From Acidobacteriaceae bacterium (lineage in GTDB: Bacteria; Acidobacteriota; Terriglobia; Bryobacterales; Bryobacteraceae): DNA of 64,000 nt. The DNA lies in assembly GCA_019240475.1 (NCBI GenBank), contig JAFAYI010000024.1, forward strand, positions 310,001 through 374,000. The letters are read 5' to 3'. The notes under the pieces are model-generated. The model searched no databases and was not told where the DNA came from. It was given only the letters and a program-made list of their open reading frames with translations. Position 1 is the first letter of the stretch. Each line of letters begins with the position of its first letter. This document shows positions 1-8,743 of this stretch, one piece after another. The translations under genes were made by a program, and so were the position numbers.

Positions 1-637
1 TCAGCACAGCCCCCGGCTCCGGAATCAATTGCAGCTCCGCCGACGTCGTAATTCCTAGCGTCCCTTCGCTTCCGGCGAGCAGATCGACCCACTGCAAGCC
101 CGGCTGCAAGCAGTAACCCGCCGAATTCTTCGTTGTCCCCGGCTGATGCGCCGGCCGGAACACGAAATCCACCCCTTCTCCGCGCTCCACCCGCGCCGCG
201 CTTCCGTCCATCCGCGTCACGTGCAGCGCCAGCACATGCCGCCGCACCGACCCGTAATGAAAACTCCGCGCGCCTCCCGCGTTCGTCCCGACGATCCCGC
301 CGACCGATGCCGAATTCTCCGTCGGATTCGGCCCGAAAAATTGCCGGGTTTGCGCCGCCGCCTGCTGCAAGTCCTTCAGGAGCGCGCCCGCCCCGCACCT
401 CGCCCGCCCCCGTCCAATCTCAATCTCGCGAAAGCGTTCGAGCGAAATCACCCACCCGCCATGTGGAACCCTCGCCCCCGTCAGCCCCGTGCCTGCGCCC
501 GCCACCGTCAGAGGAATTTTTCCGGCCGCGGCTTTCGCCGCGATCTCGCCCACTTCCGCCTCGCTCGACGGAATAAAAACCCGTTCCGCCTCCCCGCGAT
601 AACCCGAGGAATCCTCCAGATACCGGCTGATTTCCAT
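1..637 (-). CDS. FAD-linked oxidase, GlcD/D-lactate dehydrogenase family (C-terminus beyond window edge)
   Basis: Only the first 212 codons lie inside the window; the gene runs off the left edge. The protein starts MEISRYLEDSSGYRG and shows the FAD-binding type 4 (PCMH) fold: GAGTGLTGARVPHG at about residues 47-60, FGPNPTENSASVGGIVGTNA at 101-120, and LLAGSEGTLGITTSAELQLI at 186-205. These match the FAD-binding half of GlcD-type enzymes that oxidise 2-hydroxy acids such as glycolate or D-lactate; the substrate-defining C-terminal half is not visible, so the substrate cannot be named. The ATG lies 16 bases after the ilvD stop on the same strand, so the two genes are probably cotranscribed. No strong ribosome site is seen. 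Confidence 0.85.
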   Translation of the reverse strand, partial: MEISRYLEDSSGYRGEAERVFIPSSEAEVGEIAAKAAAGKIPLTVAGAGTGLTGARVPHGGWVISLERFREIEIGRGRARCGAGALLKDLQQAAAQTRQFFGPNPTENSASVGGIVGTNAGGARSFHYGSVRRHVLALHVTRMDGSAARVERGEGVDFVFRPAHQPGTTKNSAGYCLQPGLQWVDLLAGSEGTLGITTSAELQLIPEPGAVL

Positions 638-653
638 GGCGACGCCTGAACCG

Positions 654-2327
654 TCAACCGCCCGGCTGCGACGTCACCGCGCCATCCGACGCCGAGCTCA
701 CCAGCGCGACATATTTCGCCATCACGCCCGAGGTGTACTTCGCCGCCGGCCGCTCGAACGCCCCCATGCGCTCTTCAAGCTCCGCCGCCGGAACGTTCAA
801 AGTCATCGCGCGCGCATCGATATCGATCGTGATCGAATCGCCTTCGCGCACCGCCGCGATCGGCCCGCCCACCGCCGCCTCCGGCGCCACATGCCCCACC
901 ATGAATCCGCGCGTTGCCCCGCTGAACCGTCCATCGGTAATCAGCGCCACGCTGTCGGACAACCCTTCGCCCACGATCGCGCTCGTCACTCCCAGCATCT
1001 CCCGCATTCCCGGTCCGCCCCGCGGCCCTTCGTAGCGAATCACCACCACATCGCCTGGCTTGATCTCCCCATGCAGCACCGCGTGCATGGCTGCCTCTTC
1101 GCTGTCGAACACGCGCGCCGGCCCGGTCTGCGACGTGCGCTTCAAACCCGTCACTTTCACCACGCTTCCCAAGGGCGCGAGCGTACCCTTCAAAATCACC
1201 AGGCCGCCCGATTTCTTCATCGGATTGTCCAACGGCCGGATCACATCCTGCCCCGCCGTCTCGCGCGCCTCCGCGGCCTCTTCGCCGAACGTCCTTCCCG
1301 TGATCGTGCGCGCGCTCGAATCTACAAACCCGCCCTCGTGCAGCCGCTTCGCGATAACCGGAATGCCGCCCGCTTTATCCACGTCCGCCGCCGTGTAACG
1401 CCCCGCCGGCTTCAAGTCCGCGAGCAGCGGCGTCCGGCTGCTCAGCTCTTGAAAATCGTCGATCGTCAGCGGCACCCCCGCCTCCCGCGCGAACGCCAGC
1501 AGGTGCAGCACCGCGTTGGTCGACCCGCCCGAGGCCGCCACGCTCGCAATGGCGTTATCAATCGCCGCCCGCGTCACGATATCGCGCGGCCGCAGATTGT
1601 TTGCGACCGCCTGCATGATCACTTCCCCGCACCGCCGCGCCGCCTCGTGTTTCCGCTGATCCACTTGGGGAATCGCATTCAACCCCATCGGCGAAAGCCC
1701 GATGATCTCCATCACCGTCGCCATCGTGTTCGCCGTGTATTGGCCGCCGCATGCCCCCGGCCCCGGACACGCCGCGTCTTCTATCGCCGTCAGTTCTTCA
1801 TCGCTCAACTTGCCCGCCGCATTCGCGCCCACCGCCTCGAATACGTCCTGGATCGTAATGTCCTTGCCCTTGTACCGCCCCGGCAGAATCGTCCCTCCAT
1901 ACAGAACCACCCCCGGAACGTTCAGCCGCAGCAGCGCCATCGCCGCTCCCGGTATCGTCTTATCGCACGCCACCAGCGCGACAATCCCATCGAACATATG
2001 GCCCCGCGCCACCAGTTCGATCGAATCCGCAATCACCTCCCGGCTCACGAGCGACGTCTTCATCCCTTCCGTCCCCATCGTGATCCCGTCGCTGATCGCG
2101 ATCGTGTTGAACTCCATCGGCGTGCCGCCCGCCTCGCGAATCCCGCGCGCCACGTCCACCGCCAGCTCGCGCAGATTGAAATTGCACGGCATGGTCCCGA
2201 TCCACGTGTTCGCAATCCCGATAATCGGCTTCTTCAGGTCCGCGTCGGTGAAGCCGATGGATTTTAAATACGAGCGCGCCGGCGCCCGATCCTTGCCCTG
2301 CGTGATGGTGTAGCTCTGGAGTTTCAT
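654..2327 (-). CDS. ilvD: Dihydroxy-acid dehydratase
   Basis: The 557-residue protein is full length for IlvD, the Fe-S enzyme that dehydrates 2,3-dihydroxy acids to 2-oxo acids in isoleucine, valine and pantothenate precursor synthesis in the cytoplasm. Cluster cysteines are seen at about C48 ([13 protein letters not shown]), C121 ([11 protein letters not shown]) and C193 ([16 protein letters not shown]). The second family signature, [18 protein letters not shown], is near the C-terminus. The reading frame stays open further upstream, but the ATG at 2327 is chosen because GGAG lies seven bases before it and because [20 protein letters not shown] is the usual IlvD N-terminus. It begins 17 bases after the stop of the PEP-CTERM gene and is followed closely by the FAD-linked oxidase. 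Confidence 0.95.
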   Translation of the reverse strand: MKLQSYTITQGKDRAPARSYLKSIGFTDADLKKPIIGIANTWIGTMPCNFNLRELAVDVARGIREAGGTPMEFNTIAISDGITMGTEGMKTSLVSREVIADSIELVARGHMFDGIVALVACDKTIPGAAMALLRLNVPGVVLYGGTILPGRYKGKDITIQDVFEAVGANAAGKLSDEELTAIEDAACPGPGACGGQYTANTMATVMEIIGLSPMGLNAIPQVDQRKHEAARRCGEVIMQAVANNLRPRDIVTRAAIDNAIASVAASGGSTNAVLHLLAFAREAGVPLTIDDFQELSSRTPLLADLKPAGRYTAADVDKAGGIPVIAKRLHEGGFVDSSARTITGRTFGEEAAEARETAGQDVIRPLDNPMKKSGGLVILKGTLAPLGSVVKVTGLKRTSQTGPARVFDSEEAAMHAVLHGEIKPGDVVVIRYEGPRGGPGMREMLGVTSAIVGEGLSDSVALITDGRFSGATRGFMVGHVAPEAAVGGPIAAVREGDSITIDIDARAMTLNVPAAELEERMGAFERPAAKYTSGVMAKYVALVSSASDGAVTSQPGG

Positions 2328-2344
2328 GGCGAAACTCCATTTAA

Positions 2345-3496
2345 TCAACCCCCCTGCGCGGTTCCGCGCCTTCTCCGAAACGCGAACATTCCAGTAATCG
2401 CCAGGAGGCCTGCCACGCTCAGTAGCAATGCCTCCGGCTCCGGCGTCGCCAGCGCGAGCGTCGAACCCGCGCCCGTCACCGCGCTCTTTTCCCCCGGAAC
2501 CAGTTCCACCGCATACTCTGCCCCGCCGAACGTTCCCATCCCCAATATGTCTCCCGCCGCGTTGATCGCATACGCGTCCTCGATCGTCCACCCCGACCCG
2601 ATCGGCAGCAGGTCGTTCAAGTCCAGCATCGCGCCGTTCGCGTACACGAATCCATGCGAGCTGTTATCGCTCAACAGCGAATACCCCACCACCGTGCCCG
2701 CGTCGTTCACTCCATAGGCGTAGCTCTGCGTGCCGCCCAGCGTCCCGAGGTCCACCAGGCTCGAACCCGCCCAGACAAATGCGTTCGCGAACCCTCGCGC
2801 GTTCTGCGCGTCTCCTACAATCTCTCCGTAATCGTTCACCGCCATCGCGTAGCTGCTGCCGCTTGCCCCGGCAAATGTCCCGATGCTCGTCATCCCCGAG
2901 CCGTTCGAATAAAACGCTCTGAACAAACCGTTCGCGAGCGCGCTCGTCCCCACAATCTCTCCCGCGCCGTTCATCGCCGTCGCCGTGCTCCAAGAGCCGC
3001 CCAGCGTTCCCAGGTCCGTCATGCTCCCGTTATTCCAGGCAAACGCATGCAGCTGCCCCTGCGTCGTGATGTAGCCTCCCGCCACTTCCCCGGAATCGTT
3101 GATCGCCGTCCCGTAGCCCGCTATGTTCAGGCTCGTCGATCCCCCGTGCGCCCACTCCGTCACGTCCGGATTGCCGCTCCCGATCTGCGTCCCGATTACC
3201 GTTCCCGCATTGTTCACCCCGTTCGCCTGGCCCGCGCCGCCCAGCGCGCTCGGCTCTCCGTCGAACGTAACCGGAATCTGATTCCCCGAAATGTTCGTGA
3301 TGAAACCCACCGCCGTCCCTGCGTTGTTGATCGCCGCCGGCATCGACGCGCTCGCCCCCAGCACGCCTAAGTTCGCGATCGAATAAATCGGGTCCGCCCT
3401 AAGTTGCGGCGGACCCACCAGGAAGAAAAACAGGACCGTACTGGACCACGCAAGGAATAGACCGGAATGACTTCGGCCGAAATGAAAAAGCCGCAT
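2345..3496 (-). CDS. HAF-repeat protein with PEP-CTERM sorting signal
   Basis: A 383-residue secreted protein. Residues about 10-35 form a hydrophobic signal segment ending near LRAD. The body consists of tandem units of roughly 40-50 residues carrying the HAF pattern, for example [20 protein letters not shown] and [20 protein letters not shown], alternating with AxNxxGEIVG stretches; such repeats are predicted to form beta-propeller-like extracellular domains. The C-terminus has a PEP-CTERM tail: [11 protein letters not shown], a hydrophobic helix, then FRRRRG. PEP-CTERM proteins are handled by an exosortase, and no exosortase gene is present in this window. The binding target is unknown. 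The start has no clear ribosome site, so it is less certain than the frame. Confidence 0.85.
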   Translation of the reverse strand: MRLFHFGRSHSGLFLAWSSTVLFFFLVGPPQLRADPIYSIANLGVLGASASMPAAINNAGTAVGFITNISGNQIPVTFDGEPSALGGAGQANGVNNAGTVIGTQIGSGNPDVTEWAHGGSTSLNIAGYGTAINDSGEVAGGYITTQGQLHAFAWNNGSMTDLGTLGGSWSTATAMNGAGEIVGTSALANGLFRAFYSNGSGMTSIGTFAGASGSSYAMAVNDYGEIVGDAQNARGFANAFVWAGSSLVDLGTLGGTQSYAYGVNDAGTVVGYSLLSDNSSHGFVYANGAMLDLNDLLPIGSGWTIEDAYAINAAGDILGMGTFGGAEYAVELVPGEKSAVTGAGSTLALATPEPEALLLSVAGLLAITGMFAFRRRRGTAQGG

Positions 3497-3568
3497 ACCG
3501 TTCTTTTCGGCTCGCTGTTGCTCTTAGTATGCGGAGAAATGCGTGGGCTGCCAAGTGGAATAGGTTCT

Positions 3569-3600
3569 GGCCTACGACGGCCTAGTTGAGTACGGCCTAC
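3569..3600. repeat. Three clustered GGCCTA repeats
   Basis: GGCCTA occurs at 3569-3574, 3579-3584 and 3594-3599 in the spacer between the HAF gene and the TIR gene. The nine-base form ACGGCCTAC (3592-3600) occurs once more at 6679-6687, just beyond the other end of the TIR/M48-like pair. It may be a regulatory repeat or chance; no function can be assigned. Confidence 0.3.
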
Positions 3601-3708
3601 GTGCGGGTCTCTAACGGTCCAAACCCCTGCAGCTCGCGCCGCCCTTCAACTCGCTCCGGCAGCACCGCCATTCCACAGCCACTCCGCCCCCCAGTCTAAG
3701 TCTTGCCC

Positions 3709-5004
3709 TCAATTTATAGATCTGACAACCCGGAAACCGATCAGTGCCGACTTGATGCTTTGGGTCGCCCTCATGCGGGCCGCTGAGCGCAACATCGCGG
3801 GCGAATCGTGCCAACTTCCTCCCCGAACCACCCGCATCGCGCTGTGACCATCCAGCGCCGGCCTGCCATCCGGTGGAGTCCAGTCGTACGAATCGTGCCA
3901 GAGATCCGCGGTCCATTCCCGAACGTTCCCATGCATATCGTAAAGTCCGAACCGGTTCGGCGCGTAATTTCCAACTGCGACAGGTCCGCAAGCGAGTCCA
4001 AAGGCGGCTTGGTTACTGTCGATCGTATCCCCGCAGGCGTAAAGCGTGCTCGAGCCGCTGCGGCATGCGTACTCCCATTCCGCTTCGGACGGAATCCGGT
4101 ACCGTTGGCCCGACGCGGCCGCCAGCCGCTCTGCGAAACTTTGGGCTTCATCGCAAGAAACATTGATGATCGGAAGATTTGGATCGAGCGGTTCCGGGTC
4201 GGTCGCCCTCGCCACTTTCACCGGCCCCTTGCGGAAGCGCTCGAGCCAGCTCCTTTGACTCGCCGCTTGCACAGGCGCAAGCACCGGCTGTGCGATCAGC
4301 GCTGCATACTCGGACATCAGCACCGGGAAAACGCTCATCGCGAACGCCGCCGGAATGTCAATGCGCTTCTGCGGCAACTCAAAGGCGGAATGATCGGGAT
4401 CGTCGCTGCTCGCCCCCAGCAGAAATGATCCTTTAGCAAGGACCCGCATAACCGGCATGCTGGTGGCGTCACGAAACAGGGTGCCCGCCGGCGTCGATGG
4501 CGTGATGAATGCGCCATCGTAAATAGGCTCGCCGGATCGAAAAGTTCCCACGCTGTCGCGATACCGATTGGGCGTCGAAACAGAAACTCCTTGCGCGCTG
4601 CCGCTCCCCGGCGTGATCGCTACAAGCTCGCTGATCCAGGCGAGCAGTTTGCGCCACTGCCGGTCGTCGCGATTGCCGCCCCATCCCGCAAGGTTCACGG
4701 TCTGCGTAAGCGCGAACGCGATCGGAAGCGTACAGGGCTCAATCAAAGCCGGAACAAGTTTTTGGCGGTCTTTCGCAAAGTGCGCTTCCGTGCGTACCCA
4801 CTCCGATGTCACCGAGCGTGGCGACCACAGCACCGCCACCGCCGGCGCCGCGGCGATCGCGCGCTCTATCTCCGCATCCCAGGCTTCGCGCGGCGTGATT
4901 TGATCGTCCCACCACACCGAAATGCCGCTTTCGGTGAGCGCCTGGGTGATATTTCGCGCAAAATCGATGTCTTCTCGCTTATAACTTAGAAAGACATCGG
5001 CCAC
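3709..5004 (-). CDS. TIR domain protein with C-terminal FGE/sulfatase-modifying-factor-like domain
   Basis: The 431-residue protein starts with a TIR domain (residues about 2-110): MADVFLSYKREDIDFA, then WWDDQITPRE and SEWVRTE, where E73 is placed like the catalytic glutamate of NAD-cleaving TIR domains. From about residue 185 to the end it matches the formylglycine-generating-enzyme fold: ITPSTPAGTLF and VMRVLAKGSFLLGASSDDPD at the start of the domain, DMHGNVREWTAD, RVVRGGSWHDS and ALIGFRVVRS. The two cysteines that perform oxidation in true FGE lie after the GGSW motif and are absent here, so a binding or sensing role is more likely than formylglycine formation. The GTG start has GGGGAG nine bases upstream. 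It is transcribed away from the M48-like membrane gene across a 37-base gap. TIR proteins of this kind are often anti-phage effectors; that role is inferred. Confidence 0.85.
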   Translation of the reverse strand: MADVFLSYKREDIDFARNITQALTESGISVWWDDQITPREAWDAEIERAIAAAPAVAVLWSPRSVTSEWVRTEAHFAKDRQKLVPALIEPCTLPIAFALTQTVNLAGWGGNRDDRQWRKLLAWISELVAITPGSGSAQGVSVSTPNRYRDSVGTFRSGEPIYDGAFITPSTPAGTLFRDATSMPVMRVLAKGSFLLGASSDDPDHSAFELPQKRIDIPAAFAMSVFPVLMSEYAALIAQPVLAPVQAASQRSWLERFRKGPVKVARATDPEPLDPNLPIINVSCDEAQSFAERLAAASGQRYRIPSEAEWEYACRSGSSTLYACGDTIDSNQAAFGLACGPVAVGNYAPNRFGLYDMHGNVREWTADLWHDSYDWTPPDGRPALDGHSAMRVVRGGSWHDSPAMLRSAARMRATQSIKSALIGFRVVRSIN

Positions 5005-5041
5005 CTGCGAATTCTCCCCAGGATCTTATATCTGGGGAAAC

Positions 5042-6661
5042 ATGATATCATTGCCTCCAATCTCAATAATGGGGGAGGTTCTTGTGCCGCCAGACGCATT
5101 GGCGCCCCTGTCCGACGAGTATCTTTGCTCGCTCAGACACCCCATTCAGCCGAAACGTTTTGCTCTCGCCTTGTTTTTTGCTCTAATTCTATTTCCTTTA
5201 ATCGCAATCGCTTTGGCCGTAGGTACGATCGCCCTCATCGTGCCATTCCTAGCGTTTCTGGTTTGGCTTAGCGGAAGAATCCTCTACTCGAATTTTGTGG
5301 GTAATCGCATCCTCGTCTCCGGCTTGAATTATCCCCGCATTCATCGCATCGGTGAAGAGCTTCGATTCGTGATCGGTTACAAAAAGTCGGTGGATATCTT
5401 CGTTTATGAACAAGGAAACTTCAACGCTTTTCTCCTTAAGTTCTTCTTTTACCGGCGCGCCGTCTTCTTGAATTCGGAACTGCTCGAAGCGGGCGTCACG
5501 GATGATGAAATCCGGTGGTTGGTCGGAAGATTCGTCGGATACCTGTGGGCTCGCAAAAAGGCCGGCTTCTGGGGCTGGTGCATTCGTGCGGCTCAGGCCC
5601 TGCTGATCTTCGACCTGTTCCTCAAACCCTATGAGCGCGCGCTCAACTACACAGGCGATAGGATCGCCCTCGCAGTCATCGGCGGCGACGTCTCGAGCGC
5701 CACCGCGGCGATGCAGAAGCTATTCGTCGGCCGCCAATTGGGTTATTCGCTGAATCCTAATGGCATCGTGGATCAGCATAGGCTCATCAAGGGCTCTGTG
5801 TTTGCCTTCCTTGCGCGTCTCGGTTCCTCCTTTCCCCACATGACCGCGCGCTACGTCGATTTGATCGAATTCGCCAAGCAGAAATATCCGGCCCAGTTCG
5901 AGCGCTTCGAGGCCGCTAACCCCGGCTTGCCTCCCGATCTTCCGCGGCTCATCGCGCTTCCAAGCGCCGCCGCCGTGCGGCCTGGCAGCCGCGATCCTGT
6001 TTGGGGAAGTCTCGCCGCGGCAATCCTTTTGGTCGCGGCAACCACCTTCGCTACCTTCAAAATCGTCCTGCCGCGGCTCAAAAGTGAGCAGCAGCTCGCG
6101 GCCGCAACGAACCTAACGCCCCTACCCGCCATCAGTACCGGAACGCCGGCGCAAGCCGTCGAACCGCAGCCGACCGCGGATCAAACCGTGGACGTCGCAT
6201 CCCATTCGGTCCTGCCCTACACCTCGATCGCCGGCAGCTTCAGCGTCCTGTTCCCCGGCGCCCCTTCTGAAAAGACCGAGCAGGTTACTCTAAGTGGCGG
6301 CGGCACGGCGCCCTTCTTCGAAATTACCTATCAAGACACCGATTGCGCTTATTTTGTGATGTACTACGACGATCCTGCGGTGGATTCCGCGCGCGAATCC
6401 GCGCCGCTACTGGAACATCTTCGCGACAGCTTCGTGCAGGAGATCAAAGGTACATTGGTTAGCGACGAACCCTTGAACTTAGTTGGGGCGCCTGACGCTG
6501 TCCCAGGTCGAGCTTCCGCGATAAGCGGGGCAAACGGGACTACTTACAATCTGCATATCTTCCTCTGGGGTCATCGTGTCTACCAGGTCGTCACAGTTGC
6601 CAGCTCACAAAGCTCGGCGGATGGTCCCGCGCGTTTTTTGGATTCGTTTAAGATCCTCTGA
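5042..6661 (+). CDS. Membrane protein resembling an M48 peptidase without the zinc-binding motif
   Basis: A 539-residue protein. Two membrane helices lie at about residues 41-80, followed by an M48-like cytoplasmic region (PRIHRIGEELRFVIGYKKSV, DIFVYEQGNFNAFLLK, FLNSELLEAGVTDDEIRWLV). The position where M48 enzymes carry HExxH reads VGRFVG (about 161-166), and the downstream acidic motif is reduced to ALNYTGDRIAL, so no zinc site is visible and the protein is probably catalytically dead. A third helix is at about 325-345. The C-terminal 140 residues (SVLFPGAPSEKTEQV ... RVYQVVTVASS ... FLDSFKIL) resemble the PsbP/DUF1795-like domains attached to many bacterial envelope proteins. GGGG lies just before the ATG; an in-frame ATG at 5069 is an alternative start. 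It is divergent from the TIR gene. Confidence 0.7.
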   Translation: MISLPPISIMGEVLVPPDALAPLSDEYLCSLRHPIQPKRFALALFFALILFPLIAIALAVGTIALIVPFLAFLVWLSGRILYSNFVGNRILVSGLNYPRIHRIGEELRFVIGYKKSVDIFVYEQGNFNAFLLKFFFYRRAVFLNSELLEAGVTDDEIRWLVGRFVGYLWARKKAGFWGWCIRAAQALLIFDLFLKPYERALNYTGDRIALAVIGGDVSSATAAMQKLFVGRQLGYSLNPNGIVDQHRLIKGSVFAFLARLGSSFPHMTARYVDLIEFAKQKYPAQFERFEAANPGLPPDLPRLIALPSAAAVRPGSRDPVWGSLAAAILLVAATTFATFKIVLPRLKSEQQLAAATNLTPLPAISTGTPAQAVEPQPTADQTVDVASHSVLPYTSIAGSFSVLFPGAPSEKTEQVTLSGGGTAPFFEITYQDTDCAYFVMYYDDPAVDSARESAPLLEHLRDSFVQEIKGTLVSDEPLNLVGAPDAVPGRASAISGANGTTYNLHIFLWGHRVYQVVTVASSQSSADGPARFLDSFKIL

Positions 6662-6683
6662 AGCGCTTCCGGAAACGCACGGC

Positions 6684-8699
6684 CTACATATGCCGCCGCG
6701 CTTCCCGCTGCTGGATCTGCGACGCGAAAACGATCGACGGATGCAGCGCCCACACAAACAACAACACTGCCGCCGCTATCTTCCCGGCCAGCACCCATAT
6801 CAGCACGCCCGCCACTCCGAAAACCACCGTCTCCAAGATGTGATACACCCTGCAGATGTTCAGCTTCGTTCTGCGCTCCTGCGTGAACGCCGCGCTCTGC
6901 CATTCGAGCAGCCGCCGTCCCCGCGCCATTCGATACAACGACCGTACTAAAGCGTCGGCTGAGATCGCGGCCTTATGCGCCGAACCTTCGATCAATACAA
7001 AGACCATCACCGCAATCCCTGGCACTCCCCGCAACAGCCGCATCGCGTCCCTTAATCGTCCCTTCACCGCTTCGCCCACCGCCATCCCCATCAAATGCAG
7101 ATAAAGCGGACTCATCGCTAACAGAATCAGCACAACCAACGCCCCATGCGCGGCTTCGAACCCTCTGAACGTCGCAATCGCGATTCCCATCGGCAGGGCC
7201 GCCGATAGCAGCACATCCGCTACGTTGATTTTGCCGAACGCCGAAATCCGCCGGCCTCCCAGCTTCTCCAGCAGAAACCGCCCATTCTGCCAATCCCCTC
7301 GCAGCCAGCGGTGGTTGCGCAGGCACCCGGCCGCATGCCCCTTCGGTATAGGTTCGAACAGCATCACGCCCATCAAAGCGCCCGTCGGCAGCAAGCCCGA
7401 CTCCACGTAATCGTGGCTCAACACGCAATCCTCCGGGATCGCGTCGCTCAACACGCTTTGATACGCGTTCACATTTATACTGCCTTTGCCCCAAAAACTG
7501 GTGCGCTCGAACGCGTCCTGGAAGAACTCTCTCTTCGGGCGCCACGCTCCTTTCTTCCCGCCGCTGTTATCGTTCGAGATCCACGGCTGCACAATCCCAT
7601 ACCCCCGCTCGACCCCCTTCCCGTCCTCTGTGATGCGCGGATGATTCAACGGATGCGCGTGAGCGCCTATCATCCGATGCACCGCTTGCGGTTCGAGCCG
7701 CGTATCCTCGTCCAGCACGACGACGTACTTCGCTCCCCGTAATCGGCTTAAATTCCCCACGGTCCGGTCGAAGGTATTCTCACCGGCGCCGATCAGCGCG
7801 AAAAGTTGATGCAGCTTGCCTCTCTTTCGCTCCCAGCCGATCCAGCAGCCTTGTGTCTTGCAAAACCGGTGCTCGCGATGCAGCAGAAAAAACGGCTTCA
7901 GATCCCGGTACTCTGGTTTTTCATTCAGCTCGGCTATCGCTTCCGCGCAGAAATCCACCAGCTCCCGCTCCTCGGCTGTAGCCTTCTGCCTGTCGCAATC
8001 GGGCAAGTCGCTCAGCAGCGCTAGCGACGCGTTGGAATCTTTAACTTCCTTCCAGTGCCTCTCCAAAGTTCGGATTAGTCCGTCGACATGACCTTTATCG
8101 AACAGTAACGCCGGGACCGCGATCACTGTCTTGTATTCTTCCGTCAAGCCGGAGCTTAGATCTAACTCGGGCAGTACTCTCGGCCGGCTCAAGTAGTTCA
8201 CGCCCGCAACGATCCAACCCCGCACCGTCGAAGCCGCGATTAGAAATAAACTGGCCACGACTAACACCGAAATCGCGACAGGGTCTCCCGGCCGAATATA
8301 AAGCCAGGAAAAAAAAGCCGTTAAGAGGATGGTTCCCACGAAAAACATCCATACGATTCCCTTCAGTCTCTTGCTTCCGTAATCGAGCCGGTTTGGCCTC
8401 GGCTGCTTGCCGAGATGCCGCAGAAGTATATCCACGCCCGCCGGCTCCAATAAGTAATAACCGGCGTGCGAAACCAGTCTTCGCTCCTTTGCCGCGTCTA
8501 TCTCATGCCCGGAAGCCAGTCGCACCGCCGCCTCGCAGATCTCCGCTTCCGTTAAACCGTTATTTCGAGCCAGCTCCGCCGCGCGATCCAGATACATTTT
8601 CTTCGTCGCTGGATGCAGCAGCTCGTACAACTGCGCGGGATCCGAGTCCAATATCGCTTCTGGTCTTAACTCGACGGATTTAGATGCCAATAGCGTCAT
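6684..8699 (-). CDS. Stand-alone GT84-type glycosyltransferase (cyclic beta-1,2-glucan synthase-like catalytic domain)
   Basis: A 671-residue membrane glycosyltransferase. Two helices at about residues 125-175 precede a cytoplasmic domain that resembles the GT84 part of cyclic beta-1,2-glucan synthase (NdvB/Cgs): AVPALLFDKGHVDGLIRTLE, LALLSDLPD, WERKRGKLHQLF, VVVLDEDTRLEP (about 325-335, metal-binding acidic motif), HAHPLNHPRITEDGKG, GYGIVQPWIS, WGKGSINVNAY, LSHDYVESG and HRWLRGDWQNGR (about 465). Several helices follow. NdvB proteins are near 2800 residues and carry a C-terminal GH94 phosphorylase domain, which is missing here. The product is presumably a beta-glucan, but this is inferred. 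The ATG at 8699 is chosen because GGAAAG lies about seven bases upstream. It follows the methyltransferase by 44 bases. Confidence 0.75.
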   Translation of the reverse strand: MTLLASKSVELRPEAILDSDPAQLYELLHPATKKMYLDRAAELARNNGLTEAEICEAAVRLASGHEIDAAKERRLVSHAGYYLLEPAGVDILLRHLGKQPRPNRLDYGSKRLKGIVWMFFVGTILLTAFFSWLYIRPGDPVAISVLVVASLFLIAASTVRGWIVAGVNYLSRPRVLPELDLSSGLTEEYKTVIAVPALLFDKGHVDGLIRTLERHWKEVKDSNASLALLSDLPDCDRQKATAEERELVDFCAEAIAELNEKPEYRDLKPFFLLHREHRFCKTQGCWIGWERKRGKLHQLFALIGAGENTFDRTVGNLSRLRGAKYVVVLDEDTRLEPQAVHRMIGAHAHPLNHPRITEDGKGVERGYGIVQPWISNDNSGGKKGAWRPKREFFQDAFERTSFWGKGSINVNAYQSVLSDAIPEDCVLSHDYVESGLLPTGALMGVMLFEPIPKGHAAGCLRNHRWLRGDWQNGRFLLEKLGGRRISAFGKINVADVLLSAALPMGIAIATFRGFEAAHGALVVLILLAMSPLYLHLMGMAVGEAVKGRLRDAMRLLRGVPGIAVMVFVLIEGSAHKAAISADALVRSLYRMARGRRLLEWQSAAFTQERRTKLNICRVYHILETVVFGVAGVLIWVLAGKIAAAVLLFVWALHPSIVFASQIQQREARRHM

Positions 8700-8743
8700 G
8701 TTGCACTTTCCGCGCGGCGCGAACTTCTTTGCGTTACGACCGG

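Noticed and set aside
636..2267. Long Arg/His/Pro-rich open frame on the plus strand opposite ilvD
   Set aside because: Composition is that of an antisense shadow of a GC-rich gene; no domain and no ribosome site, while ilvD on the other strand is certain.
3709..5004. True formylglycine-generating enzyme
   Set aside because: The two active-site cysteines expected after the GGSW motif are absent; only the fold signature remains.
5042..6661. Active M48 metallopeptidase
   Set aside because: No HExxH or other zinc-binding arrangement is present at the expected place or elsewhere in the protein.
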